Positions 20,036-28,865 of a stretch of 64,000 nt of DNA are shown here, in pieces. Source of the DNA: Lacticaseibacillus paracasei subsp. paracasei (lineage in GTDB: Bacteria > Bacillota > Bacilli > Lactobacillales > Lactobacillaceae). The stretch spans positions 2,790,001 to 2,854,000 of the forward strand of contig NZ_AP012541.1 in NCBI RefSeq assembly GCF_000829035.1. Reading direction: 5' to 3'. The notes beneath the pieces are model-generated. The model was not told the DNA's origin, made no database searches, and saw only the letters and a program-made list of their open reading frames with translations. The number at the start of each line of letters is the position of its first letter. The stretch's first letter is position 1. Position numbers and translations under genes: made by a program.

Positions 20036-21147
20036 GATTTACAATTCAAGTGCAACAAATTAGTCAAATAGAAAAGACTCATAGCCTGAGTCCTTGTAAA
20101 ATGGAATCACCACAAGACCAACTACAAGGAGAACTCGACTATGAGTCCGTACACCCATCTTACCTTAAAAGACCGTGAATCGATACTGCTTGGTATCTCT
20201 ACAGGCAAAACTCTTGATACCATCGCCAAAGAGATAGGTCGTTCCAAGAGTACAGTCAGCCGTGAAATTGCACGTAACGGCGGCTGGCGGAACTATTCGG
20301 CAGCCACCGCTCAGGACCGCTACCGGCGGGTTCGCTTGGCTAGCAGGCGTCCTCGGATCCTCGATCGACCGGGGACTCGTGACGCTGTCATTCGATATAT
20401 CACGGTGCTACATTGGTCGCCTGAGCAGATTGCCGGTCGCTTGTCACTAGAAGGCAGTCCTATTCGCATCAGCTATTCGACTATCTACAGAGGTATCTAC
20501 CTAGATAATCTCGGTGTTCCATTGAAGAGCCATGGTGCTCGCGGGCTACCAAGGCTGCTTCGACACCGAGGCAAGACGCGCAAAATCAAAGGCACCATAA
20601 ATGAACGCCGGGGGCGCTTCAATGACGTGCCATCAATTCACGACCGACCCCGGTCGGCAGAAAATCGCAGCTGGTTTGGTCACTGGGAAGGCGATACAGT
20701 ACGCGGTAAAACAGGACACTCTGCATTAGTAACATTAGTTGACCGTAAATCACGCTATCTGCTTTCGAAGCGAACGGCCAATGCAAAAGCTGACACTGTT
20801 AGAGACGTCATGATTGAGCTGCTTGGTGCCTTACCAGCTAACCGAGTAAGAACAGTGACTCCTGACCGTGGAAGGGAGTTTGCCCGGTACAGGGAGCTGG
20901 CAGAACGTCTGAATACAAAGGTCTTCTTTCCTGACCCACACGCGCCTCAACAACGAGGAACTAACGAAAACACCAACGGACTGATTAGAGAATACTTTCC
21001 CAAGAACACAGACCTAGACCTTCAGAGCGACCAGGAAATTGAGACTTACATTGAACAACTGAATAATCGACCACGCAAGGTCTTAGGCTGGAAGACGCCA
21101 TCAGAAGTCTTCATGGGTAAAAAGTTGCACTTGAGTTGACAATTCGT
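20033..21147 (+). mobile_element. IS30-family element C
   Basis: Inverted ends share CAAGTGCAAC (left ATTTACAATTCAAGTGCAAC, right complement of TTGTCAACTCAAGTGCAAC). Exact outer borders are uncertain by a few bases. No direct repeat of any length is found at the two flanks, and a broken gene lies on each side, so an adjacent deletion is likely. Confidence 0.85.
20141..21139 (+). CDS. IS30-family transposase (element C)
   Basis: 332 residues. The HTH (TLDTIAKEIGRSKSTVSREI) is followed by a DDE core with Asp in HWEGDTVRGK, Asp in TPDRGREFA and Glu in QRGTNENTNGLIREYFP. It appears intact. AAGGAGAACTCG precedes the ATG. It differs from both the A and B transposases in this window, so three distinct IS30-type lineages are present. 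Confidence 0.95.
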   Translation: MSPYTHLTLKDRESILLGISTGKTLDTIAKEIGRSKSTVSREIARNGGWRNYSAATAQDRYRRVRLASRRPRILDRPGTRDAVIRYITVLHWSPEQIAGRLSLEGSPIRISYSTIYRGIYLDNLGVPLKSHGARGLPRLLRHRGKTRKIKGTINERRGRFNDVPSIHDRPRSAENRSWFGHWEGDTVRGKTGHSALVTLVDRKSRYLLSKRTANAKADTVRDVMIELLGALPANRVRTVTPDRGREFARYRELAERLNTKVFFPDPHAPQQRGTNENTNGLIREYFPKNTDLDLQSDQEIETYIEQLNNRPRKVLGWKTPSEVFMGKKLHLS

Positions 21148-22091
21148 CACAGTAAAAATGCCCGGCGCATATGGGTGGCACTCGTAATGAGTGTCGCACT
21201 TGTTGCCCCTCTATCAACTAGTTCGCGCACTGAAAACAGGGCATTTTCAACGGTATTCGTTGACAAATCCTCTAATTCGATTCGCTTTTTGGCGATGCCA
21301 TGCGCAACCAGCCATTTCTGCATAACCGTTGCTTCAGTCAACTTATTCTCCGGAACGCCGCCAGCAACTAAAATCTTTGACTTGGAATACTTCTTAGCTG
21401 CTTTCAAAGCAATTTCAAGTCGCTTTTTCATCGTTGGTTGCATCTTACCATTTGGACTTAAAGCATAACCGAGAACAACGAAGTAGTGATGGCTATCTTT
21501 AGGCAAGTCATTTGGTATCTTGGTCTGAATGTCCAACTTGCCAATATCATCAATTTGGCTAAATGCCTTCGTGAAAGTCGCGGTCTTCTCTGCATTCTGT
21601 GCCTGCAGTTTGGCAATGTTATCGTCATATGTCGCTGTGTCACCTGTCACCTTACTAAAAGCAGCAAGTTTAAGCCGTGCGTCAAAGTTCGTATGGTCTT
21701 TCTTCAAAATGTTCTGCCACATCTTTGCCGCAGCCGCATTATTATTTTGCATCCGATAAGTAGAGGCTAGATCCATTTGTAAATTCAGATTCTGCGGATC
21801 AATTTTGATTGCTTCTTTGAACAACTGCTCAATGACATCGAAATTACTCTTGATAGTGACGCCCTTAAAAACCTTCTTCTCGTTCTTCTTGAGTTGGCCA
21901 CCATTCCAATAGTAGTAAATAGCCGCATCCTCTAAATCGCTGACACGCTGTTCTGTTGGCATTGTCTTTTGAACCGTTTCAGTAACCTCTTGGGCCTGCT
22001 TCTTAGTCATCGTGATTGCTTGACTATTGACTGGGTTCACTAACGCCACCGACAGTAGTATTGAAGCTGCACCTATCCAGATTTTTCTCAC
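21147..22091 (-). pseudogene. TPR plus DUF218 (YdcF/SanA-like) exported protein, 3' end lost to IS
   Basis: 314 residues. A signal peptide (residues 1-24) is followed by a TPR-like region at about 60-165 (IDPQNLNLQMDLASTYRMQNN), then a DUF218 domain (YFVVLGYAL, ILVAGGVPENKLTEA, TNTVENALFS). The frame stops at HMRRAFLL exactly where element C begins, and the stop codon comes from the junction. DUF218 domains normally continue for several tens of residues past this point. Homologs (YdcF, ElyC, SanA) affect envelope integrity; the substrate is unknown. Probably non-functional. Confidence 0.8.
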
Positions 22092-22279
22092 TCTAAGTCC
22101 CCCTTGTATTATATGGATTCACTTGAAATTGTAACCGATTTCATATTATTTGTGAACCCACTTAATTATAAATTATTGAAAATTGATTATTTTCATTTAT
22201 GATAATTAAAATGTTTTTCGAAACGATAACTTATGATAATTATTAAGTCGACTACTATCAGAAATGGTCTATCACAATA

Positions 22280-22318
22280 AAGAGCAGCCGTTTTCAATAA
22301 TAGAAAATGGCTGCTCTT
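22280..22318. terminator. Terminator hairpin after the aldolase remnant
   Basis: AAGAGCAGCC/GGCTGCTCTT stem with inner TTTTC/GAAAA pairing. It sits in the gene-free stretch 22092-22429, which otherwise holds only AT-rich sequence upstream of the DUF218 gene. Confidence 0.75.
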
Positions 22319-22429
22319 ATAGCAAACGTATGAAGCTCGACTGACTCTAGTTATAGAATACTCTCAGACCCAATTTTTTCATAAGGGTTCAACAGCATAG
22401 TACCTTTTCAAACTGGCAAAATACATGCG

Positions 22430-22836
22430 TTATACATGCAAACTCTCCTTTACCATGCCATCAGTTGCCTTTCCACATGACTGGTAACCATCAAGCAGTC
22501 CTAGTTTGATAAAAATTGTTTGCTGATATGCAATTTTTGCATTCCACTCAATAGTTTCAAGAATCTCCGTTGCATGATGAAGGGTCTCGGAGGTAATCAG
22601 AACACCATGACTATTTAACAGGAATATATGCTCTTTAGCCGCCTCACCAACTTCTTTCAACCCTTTATAAACTATATCAGCCAGTTCTTTTGTAGTAGCA
22701 GGTGCGTAAGGCAATACCCGAATAGGCCCTACTTCCTCTGTTACCTCAGTCACATTTGGCATATCAAGCCCGCTTGTTGCCCAGAACATTGATTCTTCCG
22801 CATGTGAGTGATAGACACATCTAATTTTGCTATTAG
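22430..22836 (-). pseudogene. Class II aldolase/epimerase-family protein, 5' end lost to IS3
   Basis: About 135 codons. The open frame runs to the IS border and begins CVYHSHAEESMFWATSG, containing the zinc-binding HSH of the class II aldolase/adducin fold; a third His is in NSHGVL. The N-terminal third is missing. Members include fuculose-phosphate aldolase and ribulose-phosphate epimerase; this one is not specifically assignable. The first ATG inside the fragment is at 22789, after the metal-binding motif. It is unrelated in detail to the ulaF product at 34171. Confidence 0.75.
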
Positions 22837-22924
22837 TGGATTGAAGTCAATATTTGAGACAGATTTTAAGAGACATTCAGGACCGCGTTTACCTTCCACA
22901 GCTCAAATAAATCATTAATCGCGA

Positions 22925-23800
22925 TTAATAACTTATTTGAACCCTGGAAAGCATTAAATCAGGCGGCCATTTGGCTCGTAAGTGTTGCAATTTCAACTTG
23001 TAAGGGGGTCTGGTAGCCCAGTGAACTATGAATTCTCTTCCTATTGTAGAAAGCATGCACATATTCAAAAAGGACGGAAGCGGCAGTTTCATAATCTTCA
23101 AAGACCGGCACTGGATAAACACATTCCTTTTTGAGGGAAGCGTGAAAGGATTCCATTGGCGCATTATCATACGGACAACCCTTACGGCTGTATGAGTGCG
23201 GATATGTAGTTCAGTTAAACGTTGATTGTAATTATCGCTGGTATACTGTGATCCTAAATCCGTATGGATAATCAGGTCCCCAGTAATGGTTCGATTTTTA
23301 ACCGCGCTTTCAAGGGTCTTTAAGACTAAATCAGTATCCATCTTTTTTGAGAACGAATAGCCGATAATCCGTCGTGAGTGCAGGTCCATGATGGTTGATA
23401 AGTAACACCAGCCATTACGCTTCGTTTGAATATAGGTCATATCAGCGGTCCATTTTTGATTTAAACCAGTGGTCGAGAAATCCTGCTTAAGCAAGTTGGG
23501 ACGCTGTTCAACCTTGGTTTTGGAAGCCGAAGCCGCTTTCCACTTATTGACGGTAACGGAGTGGATATCCAGTTCCTTCATGAGCCGGGAAATCCGTCGT
23601 GGACTGCACCGAAGCTGCAGTGGTTGAAGTTCCAGATTCAATTCATGGTGGATCTTCATAACACCGTATCGCTGCTTAAATTCCGCAAAGATCCGCAGAA
23701 TCCGTTGTTTCAAGTCCGCATCTTCGGCCCGGCGTTTTGAAGTTTTGGGGGATCGATAACGATAATACTGAGCTCTGGAAACACCGAGGATTCGGCACAT
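22925..23800 (-). pseudogene. IS3-family transposase OrfB, frameshifted (copy 1)
   Basis: Integrase-type OrfB with Asp in TADMTYI and Asp in IHTDLGSQYTS. After ELHIR (near 23190) the frame is wrong: the proper continuation HSYSRKGCPYDNAPMES, carrying the catalytic Glu, is read in the next frame and ends LTSQMAA near 22959. One base is missing. OrfB would normally be made by -1 slippage at an A7G site at the end of orfA. The same defect occurs in copy 2. Predicted inactive. Confidence 0.88.
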
Positions 23801-23853
23801 CTTGGTTACCTGGTGGTGATGGCTTTCTTGGTGAATGTAATCAAAGATATTGG

Positions 23854-24105
23854 TTACTTCTGCGCAAGGAAGCCCAGGGCTTTTTTTAGGATTTCGTTCT
23901 CCTCAGACAGCGAAGCCAGTCGCTTTTCCATCGCTTTGATTTCGTCTGGCGATTTACCGGATTGAGTTTTGGCCTGGCCCTGGATCCACTTATGAACTGT
24001 TGAATAGCCAATGCCATATTCTCTGGCCAGTTGAGCAGCTGATTCGCCTTGCTTATATAGGTTGATAATGTTTTGTTTGAATTCTTTGTCGTAACGAGTT
24101 GGCAT
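23854..24105 (-). CDS. IS3-family transposase OrfA (copy 1)
   Basis: 83 residues with an HTH (SAAQLAREYGIGYSTVHKWIQG) and a leucine-zipper-like end (EKRLASLSEENEILKKAL). AGGAAGG precedes the ATG. The A7 run in the ILKKAL codons is the usual -1 slippage site that makes OrfAB. It differs from copy 2 by Lys for Met in VHKW. Confidence 0.92.
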   Translation of the reverse strand: MPTRYDKEFKQNIINLYKQGESAAQLAREYGIGYSTVHKWIQGQAKTQSGKSPDEIKAMEKRLASLSEENEILKKALGFLAQK

Positions 24106-24172
24106 GTAAAAATTCCTTCCTTTTGAGAGACGATTTATTCATTATACCCTCTCTTAAAAGTTGTCTCAGGAA

Positions 24173-24391
24173 TCAGCTTACATCCAACTTTTCTGTGTAA
24201 CTGGATTTGATCAACTTCAGCGGCTCAACCTTTTCTGGGACGATCCGTAAAATAGCTTCATCGCCATTATCGATCAGCTGCTTTTGAATGTCGCTGAAGG
24301 CAGCAGCGAAAGCTTGTTGCTTGGTCTCGCCTTTACCAGATACTGTGAGAACCTGACGTTTGGTTTCATTCACGACCGTCATCTGAATCAC
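24173..24391 (-). pseudogene. DUF4312-family protein, 3' end lost to IS3
   Basis: 72 codons, the last few (LDVS) read from the IS end. The N-terminal part (TVSGKGETKQQAFAAAFSDIQ) resembles DUF4312, found with DUF4310, DUF4311 and SFCGS proteins in PTS-like clusters. Family members are longer, so the C-terminal part is missing. It starts four bases from the SFCGS stop codon, confirming one operon. Everything that should follow (DUF4311/4310 membrane proteins, aldolase and lyase) is absent beyond the IS. Confidence 0.75.
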
Positions 24392-24394
24392 TCC

Positions 24395-24754
24395 TTAAGC
24401 TTCTGGATATTTCTTGTTCCACGCCTCGACAAGGGCTGTACCTAAAGCTTCTTGATCCATAAAGCCGAAACCAAGCACTTTATTGCCGTCTTCAATCGCG
24501 GTAATTCCTTCTTGAACGGAACGCATACCATGACGTTCTGGCCAGCCAAACTGGGTGTGCGCTGTGATTGCACCAGCACCGCCTGAACCGCAGAAGCTAA
24601 TCCCCATATCGGCTTTTTCTTTATCCATCACTTGACCCAAGCGCATATCTGCACCCATGCCTGGCACAACAACCGCTGTACCACCAGCCGCTTCAACGCC
24701 TTTCGCAACGTTCTGACCCTTACCCATCCGATCTGCAATAACAACTTTAACCAT
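24395..24754 (-). CDS. Glycine-rich SFCGS-family protein
   Basis: 119 residues with the eponymous motif in MGISFCGSGGAGAITA near residue 52. The family is always found with DUF4310-4312 proteins and is thought to be a component of an unusual PTS-like sugar transporter; its biochemical role is not established. GGAGGATTTCACC precedes the ATG. The cysteine is intact. Its partners are truncated or missing here, so the gene is likely a leftover. Confidence 0.85.
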   Translation of the reverse strand: MVKVVIADRMGKGQNVAKGVEAAGGTAVVVPGMGADMRLGQVMDKEKADMGISFCGSGGAGAITAHTQFGWPERHGMRSVQEGITAIEDGNKVLGFGFMDQEALGTALVEAWNKKYPEA

Positions 24755-24770
24755 GGTGAAATCCTCCTAT

Positions 24771-24901
24771 TATGAGCGCACGAGCAGGAACGCTTGGCTC
24801 GGCGTAGCGAAGTGGCAGTTACGTCAAATGGTCCGATCTTTGGGCCATCTGACGTAACTGTCCTTGACATAGCCGAGTTGCGACTGCGAGCGCGTTTGTT
24901 T
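24771..24901 (-). repeat. Intra-operon long palindrome (gut/ula family, inverted orientation)
   Basis: An imperfect stem of about 60 bases per arm, including GGCAGTTACGTCA/TGACGTAACTG at its core. The outer ends AAACGCGCTCGCAGTCGCA and CCTGCTCGTGCGCTC match the ends of the repeat at 40980-41098. It lies between the PRD stop and the SFCGS ribosome binding site. Confidence 0.65.
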
Positions 24902-24933
24902 ATTCAAAGTAAGTGACCTTCTACAACAATTTT

Positions 24934-25311
24934 TTAAATCTTATCCTGCGCCGCTTCAAAATGAATCGATAAAACATACTTCTCTGCGACTTCCAAATGC
25001 CCGATATGCTGCACAACTTGATCAGCCAAATCCAACGACTTTTGCGAAACTTCAGCGAACATTGTCGGATCAACCGCTGGCAATTGCTCGCCTGACTTCG
25101 ATCGGCCTAGCATTTCAATGAGATGATTCGTGAGTACTTGCAGCTGAAGATCAGTAAAATGAATCTCCGCCGCAGCGGCTAGTTTGATGACATAATTGAC
25201 AAGCGCTGTTGTTGCTTGGACATCACTGCTTTGTTCGATCATCGCTTTGACTTCTGTGGGTAATTCAACGTTCGCGTCCAGTGGTATCATCCCCTTCCTG
25301 TGATACTTCAT
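24934..25311 (-). CDS. Small PRD-domain protein of the SFCGS cluster
   Basis: About 118-125 residues, mainly alpha-helical, with HFTDLQLQVLTNHLIEML near residue 55 and a C-terminal YVLSIHFEAA, as in a single PTS regulation domain. Such stand-alone PRD proteins are found next to SFCGS genes. It overlaps the 3' end of the BglG-type regulator, so translation is probably coupled. ATGs at 25311 and 25290 are both possible; AGGAAGG lies just before the second. It lacks a DNA-binding domain, and its role (partner of the large regulator?) is inferred. Confidence 0.75.
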   Translation of the reverse strand: MKYHRKGMIPLDANVELPTEVKAMIEQSSDVQATTALVNYVIKLAAAAEIHFTDLQLQVLTNHLIEMLGRSKSGEQLPAVDPTMFAEVSQKSLDLADQVVQHIGHLEVAEKYVLSIHFEAAQDKI

Positions 25312-27136
25312 GACTTAAGCTCAAATACTCTAGGATCGCATGCACTTCTGCACGATTGATGGCAAGGCCGTGATCCGAAAAGACATGCTCAACTGTCCCC
25401 ACCAGCTTAGGATCATCCTGATTTGGTTTTCCCTGATACTGCTTATCAAACATAATGCGTTGGACCGCGAGGAAAACGTGCATCATGAACGCATCGCCGT
25501 AATATGGATCAATTGTTGTTGGCAATTGCTGCTTGAGTTCCGAATAGATACTGAACATAGTCAAAATCGTCTGCTGCGTCTGTTGTTCAAGATTGGGCTT
25601 CGGTCTAATCGGCACTACTGGCTGCTGTGACTTAATCTGGGCAAGCGGTACTTGTAATTTTTTAGCAACCGCTCCTCGAATCGCAGCGATGTCAGCGGCA
25701 TTCGGCAACGGTCGCACTTCAATCACCTGAACCTCCAAATTCTTGAGCGGAAACACACTGATGACCAACTCAGGATGTTCGCGCGCAATCAACGCCCGCG
25801 CGTCATCAATGGAAGCAAAGCCAACCAGTTCGATGTTTGGAATCGCTGAAGCAATGCGCTGCTGAATCAGATTGGTGATTCCAATGCCAGTTGCACAAAC
25901 GTATGCGACCCGAACCGTGCGCATCTGGCTATCGCGATTGAGCGACACCATGAAATGCAAGGCAATGAAGGAAACAAACGCCTCACTTAAAACTGCCTGA
26001 TCACCTGCCAACTCTTTATTGACGGTTTTTTCAATTGCTTCAAACAAGGCCGGATACTCTTGCTTAATATCTTGCGTAAACGGGCTGTACTCAAGCAGCT
26101 GACTTTTCTTACCCAAGGACTGACTAAGATGCAAGTACAGATTTTCCTGCAGCTGACTGTCGTGACTAAAATCATGATCAACCAATGCCCCAACCGCCAA
26201 GATGATGCGATGTGTCATCGCGACCAAGTTATGATCTTGCGGAGCCACTTTTTCGTTAACGCTTTGACCGAGATAATAGTCGTAATCGTCCGTGAGCGCT
26301 GGCAAGTTGTAAAAAGTCAACGTCCTCATGATCAGTTTGTCCGAATACTGCTGATCCGTTTGGGACTGTTCAACCCGATGATAGCTGTTGACTAGTTGAT
26401 TAAACCCTTGGCGAATCACGCCGATGGTCAACCGAATGATCGTGGCAATCAGTGTACTAGGATCAGGCATGTCGCCTTCCTGTTTACCTAGACGAATGGC
26501 TTCTTTCAAGATGGTATTGAACGCGTGATCAAAAGTTGCTTCACCGGTCAAAACTAAAGCTCTTTTCGATTCGGTTTTAGTGTTCAAGCTGTCAACCAGC
26601 TCGGCCATGAGCGTTTTACGATTCAACTGCTGGGTGATGAGCTGTTCCAGCAAACGGCGGATAGCCAACTCGGTACCATTCAGCTTATAGCCATAATAGT
26701 TTTTGCTGATCAGCTTGACGTTGAATTGCTCCAAGTAAACCGCGAGTTTCTTCAGATCATTGTTCACCGTTGTCTGACTCACATTCACCCGCGCCTGCAA
26801 CTGCTGTTGGGTGGTGTAATCGCCGGTTTGTGAAAGAATCAAGATCATGCGGAGAATTCGTTCATTCGGGGCTAAATAGTTATCAGCTAACTGATCATCG
26901 ATTTTCTCCCGCAAAGCCGTTCGTGCAGCTTCACTAGCCTCGATCCAGATTCCTTTGCGCGGTGCACTTTTCAAAACTGAATCTTTCGCCGCCAGCCAAT
27001 CTCGAATATCTGTTAAGTCGTACTTCACTGTCCGAACACTGACTGCAACTGACTCAGCCAACTGCTTAGCTGTCACCGCCCCTTCAGCACTAATCAGCTG
27101 CAAAACAATCTGCCGCTGTCGGTTACTTAATGACAT
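25265..27136 (-). CDS. BglG/MtlR-type PRD transcriptional regulator of the SFCGS cluster
   Basis: 623 residues. Two N-terminal HTH domains (GAVTAKQLAESVAVSVRTVKYDL near 15 and DYTTQQQLQARVNVSQTTVNNDL near 105), PRD regions at about 190-400, then an EIIB-like domain with phospho-cysteine in YVCATGIGI near 430 and a C-terminal helical region. The layout is that of MtlR/LicR-type activators controlled by PTS phosphorylation. It is the first gene of the cluster. The complete EIIA-like C-terminal domain of LicR is not evident. A 20-bp palindrome lies about 75 bases upstream. Confidence 0.9.
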   Translation of the reverse strand: MSLSNRQRQIVLQLISAEGAVTAKQLAESVAVSVRTVKYDLTDIRDWLAAKDSVLKSAPRKGIWIEASEAARTALREKIDDQLADNYLAPNERILRMILILSQTGDYTTQQQLQARVNVSQTTVNNDLKKLAVYLEQFNVKLISKNYYGYKLNGTELAIRRLLEQLITQQLNRKTLMAELVDSLNTKTESKRALVLTGEATFDHAFNTILKEAIRLGKQEGDMPDPSTLIATIIRLTIGVIRQGFNQLVNSYHRVEQSQTDQQYSDKLIMRTLTFYNLPALTDDYDYYLGQSVNEKVAPQDHNLVAMTHRIILAVGALVDHDFSHDSQLQENLYLHLSQSLGKKSQLLEYSPFTQDIKQEYPALFEAIEKTVNKELAGDQAVLSEAFVSFIALHFMVSLNRDSQMRTVRVAYVCATGIGITNLIQQRIASAIPNIELVGFASIDDARALIAREHPELVISVFPLKNLEVQVIEVRPLPNAADIAAIRGAVAKKLQVPLAQIKSQQPVVPIRPKPNLEQQTQQTILTMFSIYSELKQQLPTTIDPYYGDAFMMHVFLAVQRIMFDKQYQGKPNQDDPKLVGTVEHVFSDHGLAINRAEVHAILEYLSLSHEVSQEGDDTTGRER

Positions 27137-27209
27137 CTCACATCACCCCCCACACTCAATTTCTAATTCTACTGTAAAGCGCTTTCTAAGGCGAAACAAC
27201 AGGCAATGT

Positions 27210-27229
27210 TTGCACGATTAATCGTGCAA
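27210..27229. promoter_or_regulatory. Perfect 20-bp palindrome, operator candidate
   Basis: TTGCACGATTAATCGTGCAA, about 75 bases upstream of the PRD regulator start. The half site TCGTGCAA recurs near 27430. Confidence 0.55.
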
Positions 27230-27462
27230 TGATATGTGATATTGTAAACAAAAAGATAATTGGTCTGTTCCGATTGTCAACAATGTTGTGTTAAGCTATT
27301 CAGGAAGCCGATGATTGAAGTGCTTATATGGCGCGTTTATTTATGTACATAACAGCATTTATAAGTTGTATCATTCCTTAAATTTCAAAAAAACGTCAAT
27401 TTAGACATTTCACACTTTGCATCAGTCATTCGTGCAAAAATCCGTTTCTTATTTTTAAAAAT

Positions 27463-27508
27463 AACGCCTATTTTTTTTGCTGGTAATCTGCTGCAAAAAT
27501 AGGCTGTT
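27463..27508. other. Stem-loop of unknown role
   Basis: AACGCCTATTTTT pairs with AAAAATAGGCTGTT around a GC-containing loop. Terminator or leader structure. Confidence 0.4.
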
Positions 27509-27559
27509 TTGAATGAAAGTTCGTTTGCTGCCTCCGATAGATCAAGTCGTGCGAGACAC

Positions 27560-27606
27560 AAAAAGCCATGAAACCCCGAGTCAAGCTCGGCACTTCATGG
27601 CTTTTT
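27560..27606. terminator. Bidirectional terminator after the gut operon
   Basis: AAAAAGCCATGAA/TTCATGGCTTTTT with a second inner stem CCGAG/CTCGG, about 50 bases past the transaldolase-like stop. Confidence 0.85.
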
Positions 27607-27658
27607 TGAAATTAAATTCGCACCTATCCCATCACGATTTTGTTCATCCGATCAGTGA

Positions 27659-28330
27659 TCAAATCCCAGCCGTTTTATCCAGCTGATGGCCTTCTTCATT
27701 GAAGACGCGAATCGCATCATTAGCTGCTGCATTGGTCATGAGCTGTTGGAAAATGTCGTAACTGATGGTGACATTTTCTGCCCCAGCTTTGATGGCAGCC
27801 ATCACTTGTGAAGCGGTCTTGAAGCTCGCGCCCATGATTCTAATGTGTGTGTCAGTACTCTTGTAGAATGAATGTGTCTCGGCGATCACGCTGTATGGGT
27901 CAATGTCCAACTGCTCCATACGATTGACGTAAGGGGCAATGTAATCACAGTCAACGACGCAGGCCATGAAGCCCTGGCGAACGGAATAAACGGCCGTGCC
28001 TAGCAGACACTCATCGGGCTTTTCAGCGCGAATCGCTGATACTGCCCGATAGCCTGGTTCAAATAATGGAATCTTAAAGGCCATGCGCGTGTCATCATTA
28101 TCCGGAAAGCGCTTGCGTAATTCGTGATAGTCAGCTAACAATTCTTCCTCAGTATCGCCAACCAATTGCACGAACAAAACGCCTGGCTTCAAGTCGCGAA
28201 TCTTACCTAATTGTTCGAAGCGTGGATGGCCTTCCTTCAGCAACAGCTTGGGATTGGTGGTAACCCCTTCGAACTGATTAAAACTCAACATTTCTTTGAC
28301 TTGATCGAGGTTCGCTGTATCAATAAACAT
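27659..28330 (-). CDS. Transaldolase/fructose-6-phosphate aldolase-family protein
   Basis: 223 residues, the size of the short TalC/FSA subfamily. It has GVTTNPKLL near residue 22 and the Schiff-base lysine in AFKIPLF near 87. These cytosolic enzymes split or form fructose-6-phosphate-type sugars. It is the last gene of the gut operon, downstream of gutA and separated from it by a long palindrome. Since the pathway produces fructose-6-phosphate, a link with its turnover is plausible. Which activity it has cannot be decided from sequence. Confidence 0.88.
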   Translation of the reverse strand: MFIDTANLDQVKEMLSFNQFEGVTTNPKLLLKEGHPRFEQLGKIRDLKPGVLFVQLVGDTEEELLADYHELRKRFPDNDDTRMAFKIPLFEPGYRAVSAIRAEKPDECLLGTAVYSVRQGFMACVVDCDYIAPYVNRMEQLDIDPYSVIAETHSFYKSTDTHIRIMGASFKTASQVMAAIKAGAENVTISYDIFQQLMTNAAANDAIRVFNEEGHQLDKTAGI

Positions 28331-28344
28331 GGATTATTCCCCCT

Positions 28345-28458
28345 AATTAAAAGCGTTCAATGGCGATGAAACCTGCACATAAGAACCTTGGTCGCAATGA
28401 TCAAAGGGCGGTCATCGCGGCCAAGGCCACTTATGCTCCGGTTTCTTACCGCGCCGGT
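28345..28458 (-). repeat. Intra-operon long palindrome between gutA and the transaldolase gene
   Basis: GAAACC, CATAAG, CCTTGG and CGC blocks in one arm pair with GCG, CCAAGG, CTTATG and GGTTTC in the other. The outer ends read GAGCGTGAACC and GAACGC on the minus strand. Same family as 30010-30125 and 40980-41098. Confidence 0.7.
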
Positions 28459-28848
28459 TCACGCTCTTATTATTTTAATTGTAGTCCCGACATCTAATTC
28501 TGGATACGTCTTTTCTTTCAAATAAAGCGATCCTGCGAGCTCAGGTGTTGTCGAACCATCGAAAACAATCGCTGTATGACCAAGGTTGCCCAGATTGGTG
28601 TTCACCTCATTGCCAACCGCCGTGATCTTATAAGATTGATCGTCGAACGTCATCACATCTCCGACTTCGATTGGTTCCAAAATTTTATTGACATTAATAA
28701 TGAAGCAAGACGATCGTAATGCATCAGGGGCTTCATCTCCAAAAAGAATGGCCATATTGATATCCTTGAACCCCCGTGCTTCCGAACCAACTTCAAGAAT
28801 TTTTGTCTCGTATTTTACTGTTTCTGCTAATGACGACACCTTACTCAC
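28459..28848 (-). CDS. gutA: PTS glucitol/sorbitol EIIA
   Basis: 129 residues of the GutB/SrlB-type EIIA-Gut family, with the active histidine in NLGHTAIVFDG near residue 88. It passes phosphate from HPr to the EIIB domain of the neighbouring transporter subunit. In L. casei the operon order is gutF-gutR-gutM-gutC-gutB-gutA; the order here is the same. It starts 18 bases after the EIIBC stop, with GGAGAGGTGAG as ribosome binding site. Naming of sorbitol PTS subunits varies between species. Confidence 0.93.
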   Translation of the reverse strand: MSKVSSLAETVKYETKILEVGSEARGFKDINMAILFGDEAPDALRSSCFIINVNKILEPIEVGDVMTFDDQSYKITAVGNEVNTNLGNLGHTAIVFDGSTTPELAGSLYLKEKTYPELDVGTTIKIIRA

Positions 28849-28865
28849 CTCTCCAATAAACTAAC

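Larger units (their letters stand above)
22837..24186 (-). mobile_element. IS3-family element, copy 1 (1350 bp)
   Basis: Ends are imperfect inverted repeats of about 37 bp beginning TGGAT and containing TGAGACA and TTTTAAGAGA. The 1350-bp length equals copy 2 at 43484-44833, in the opposite orientation. No direct repeat is present at the flanks, and both flanking genes are truncated. Confidence 0.92.
27137..27658. other. Regulatory intergenic stretch, no gene
   Basis: 522 bases with no supported gene. It holds the regulator's upstream region with AAAGCGCTTT near 27177, the palindrome at 27210-27229, a hairpin at 27463-27508 and a bidirectional terminator at 27560-27606. Confidence 0.6.

Noticed and set aside
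23150..23200. Second programmed frameshift in IS3 OrfB
   Set aside because: No slippery heptamer is found at the shift; a base loss fits better.
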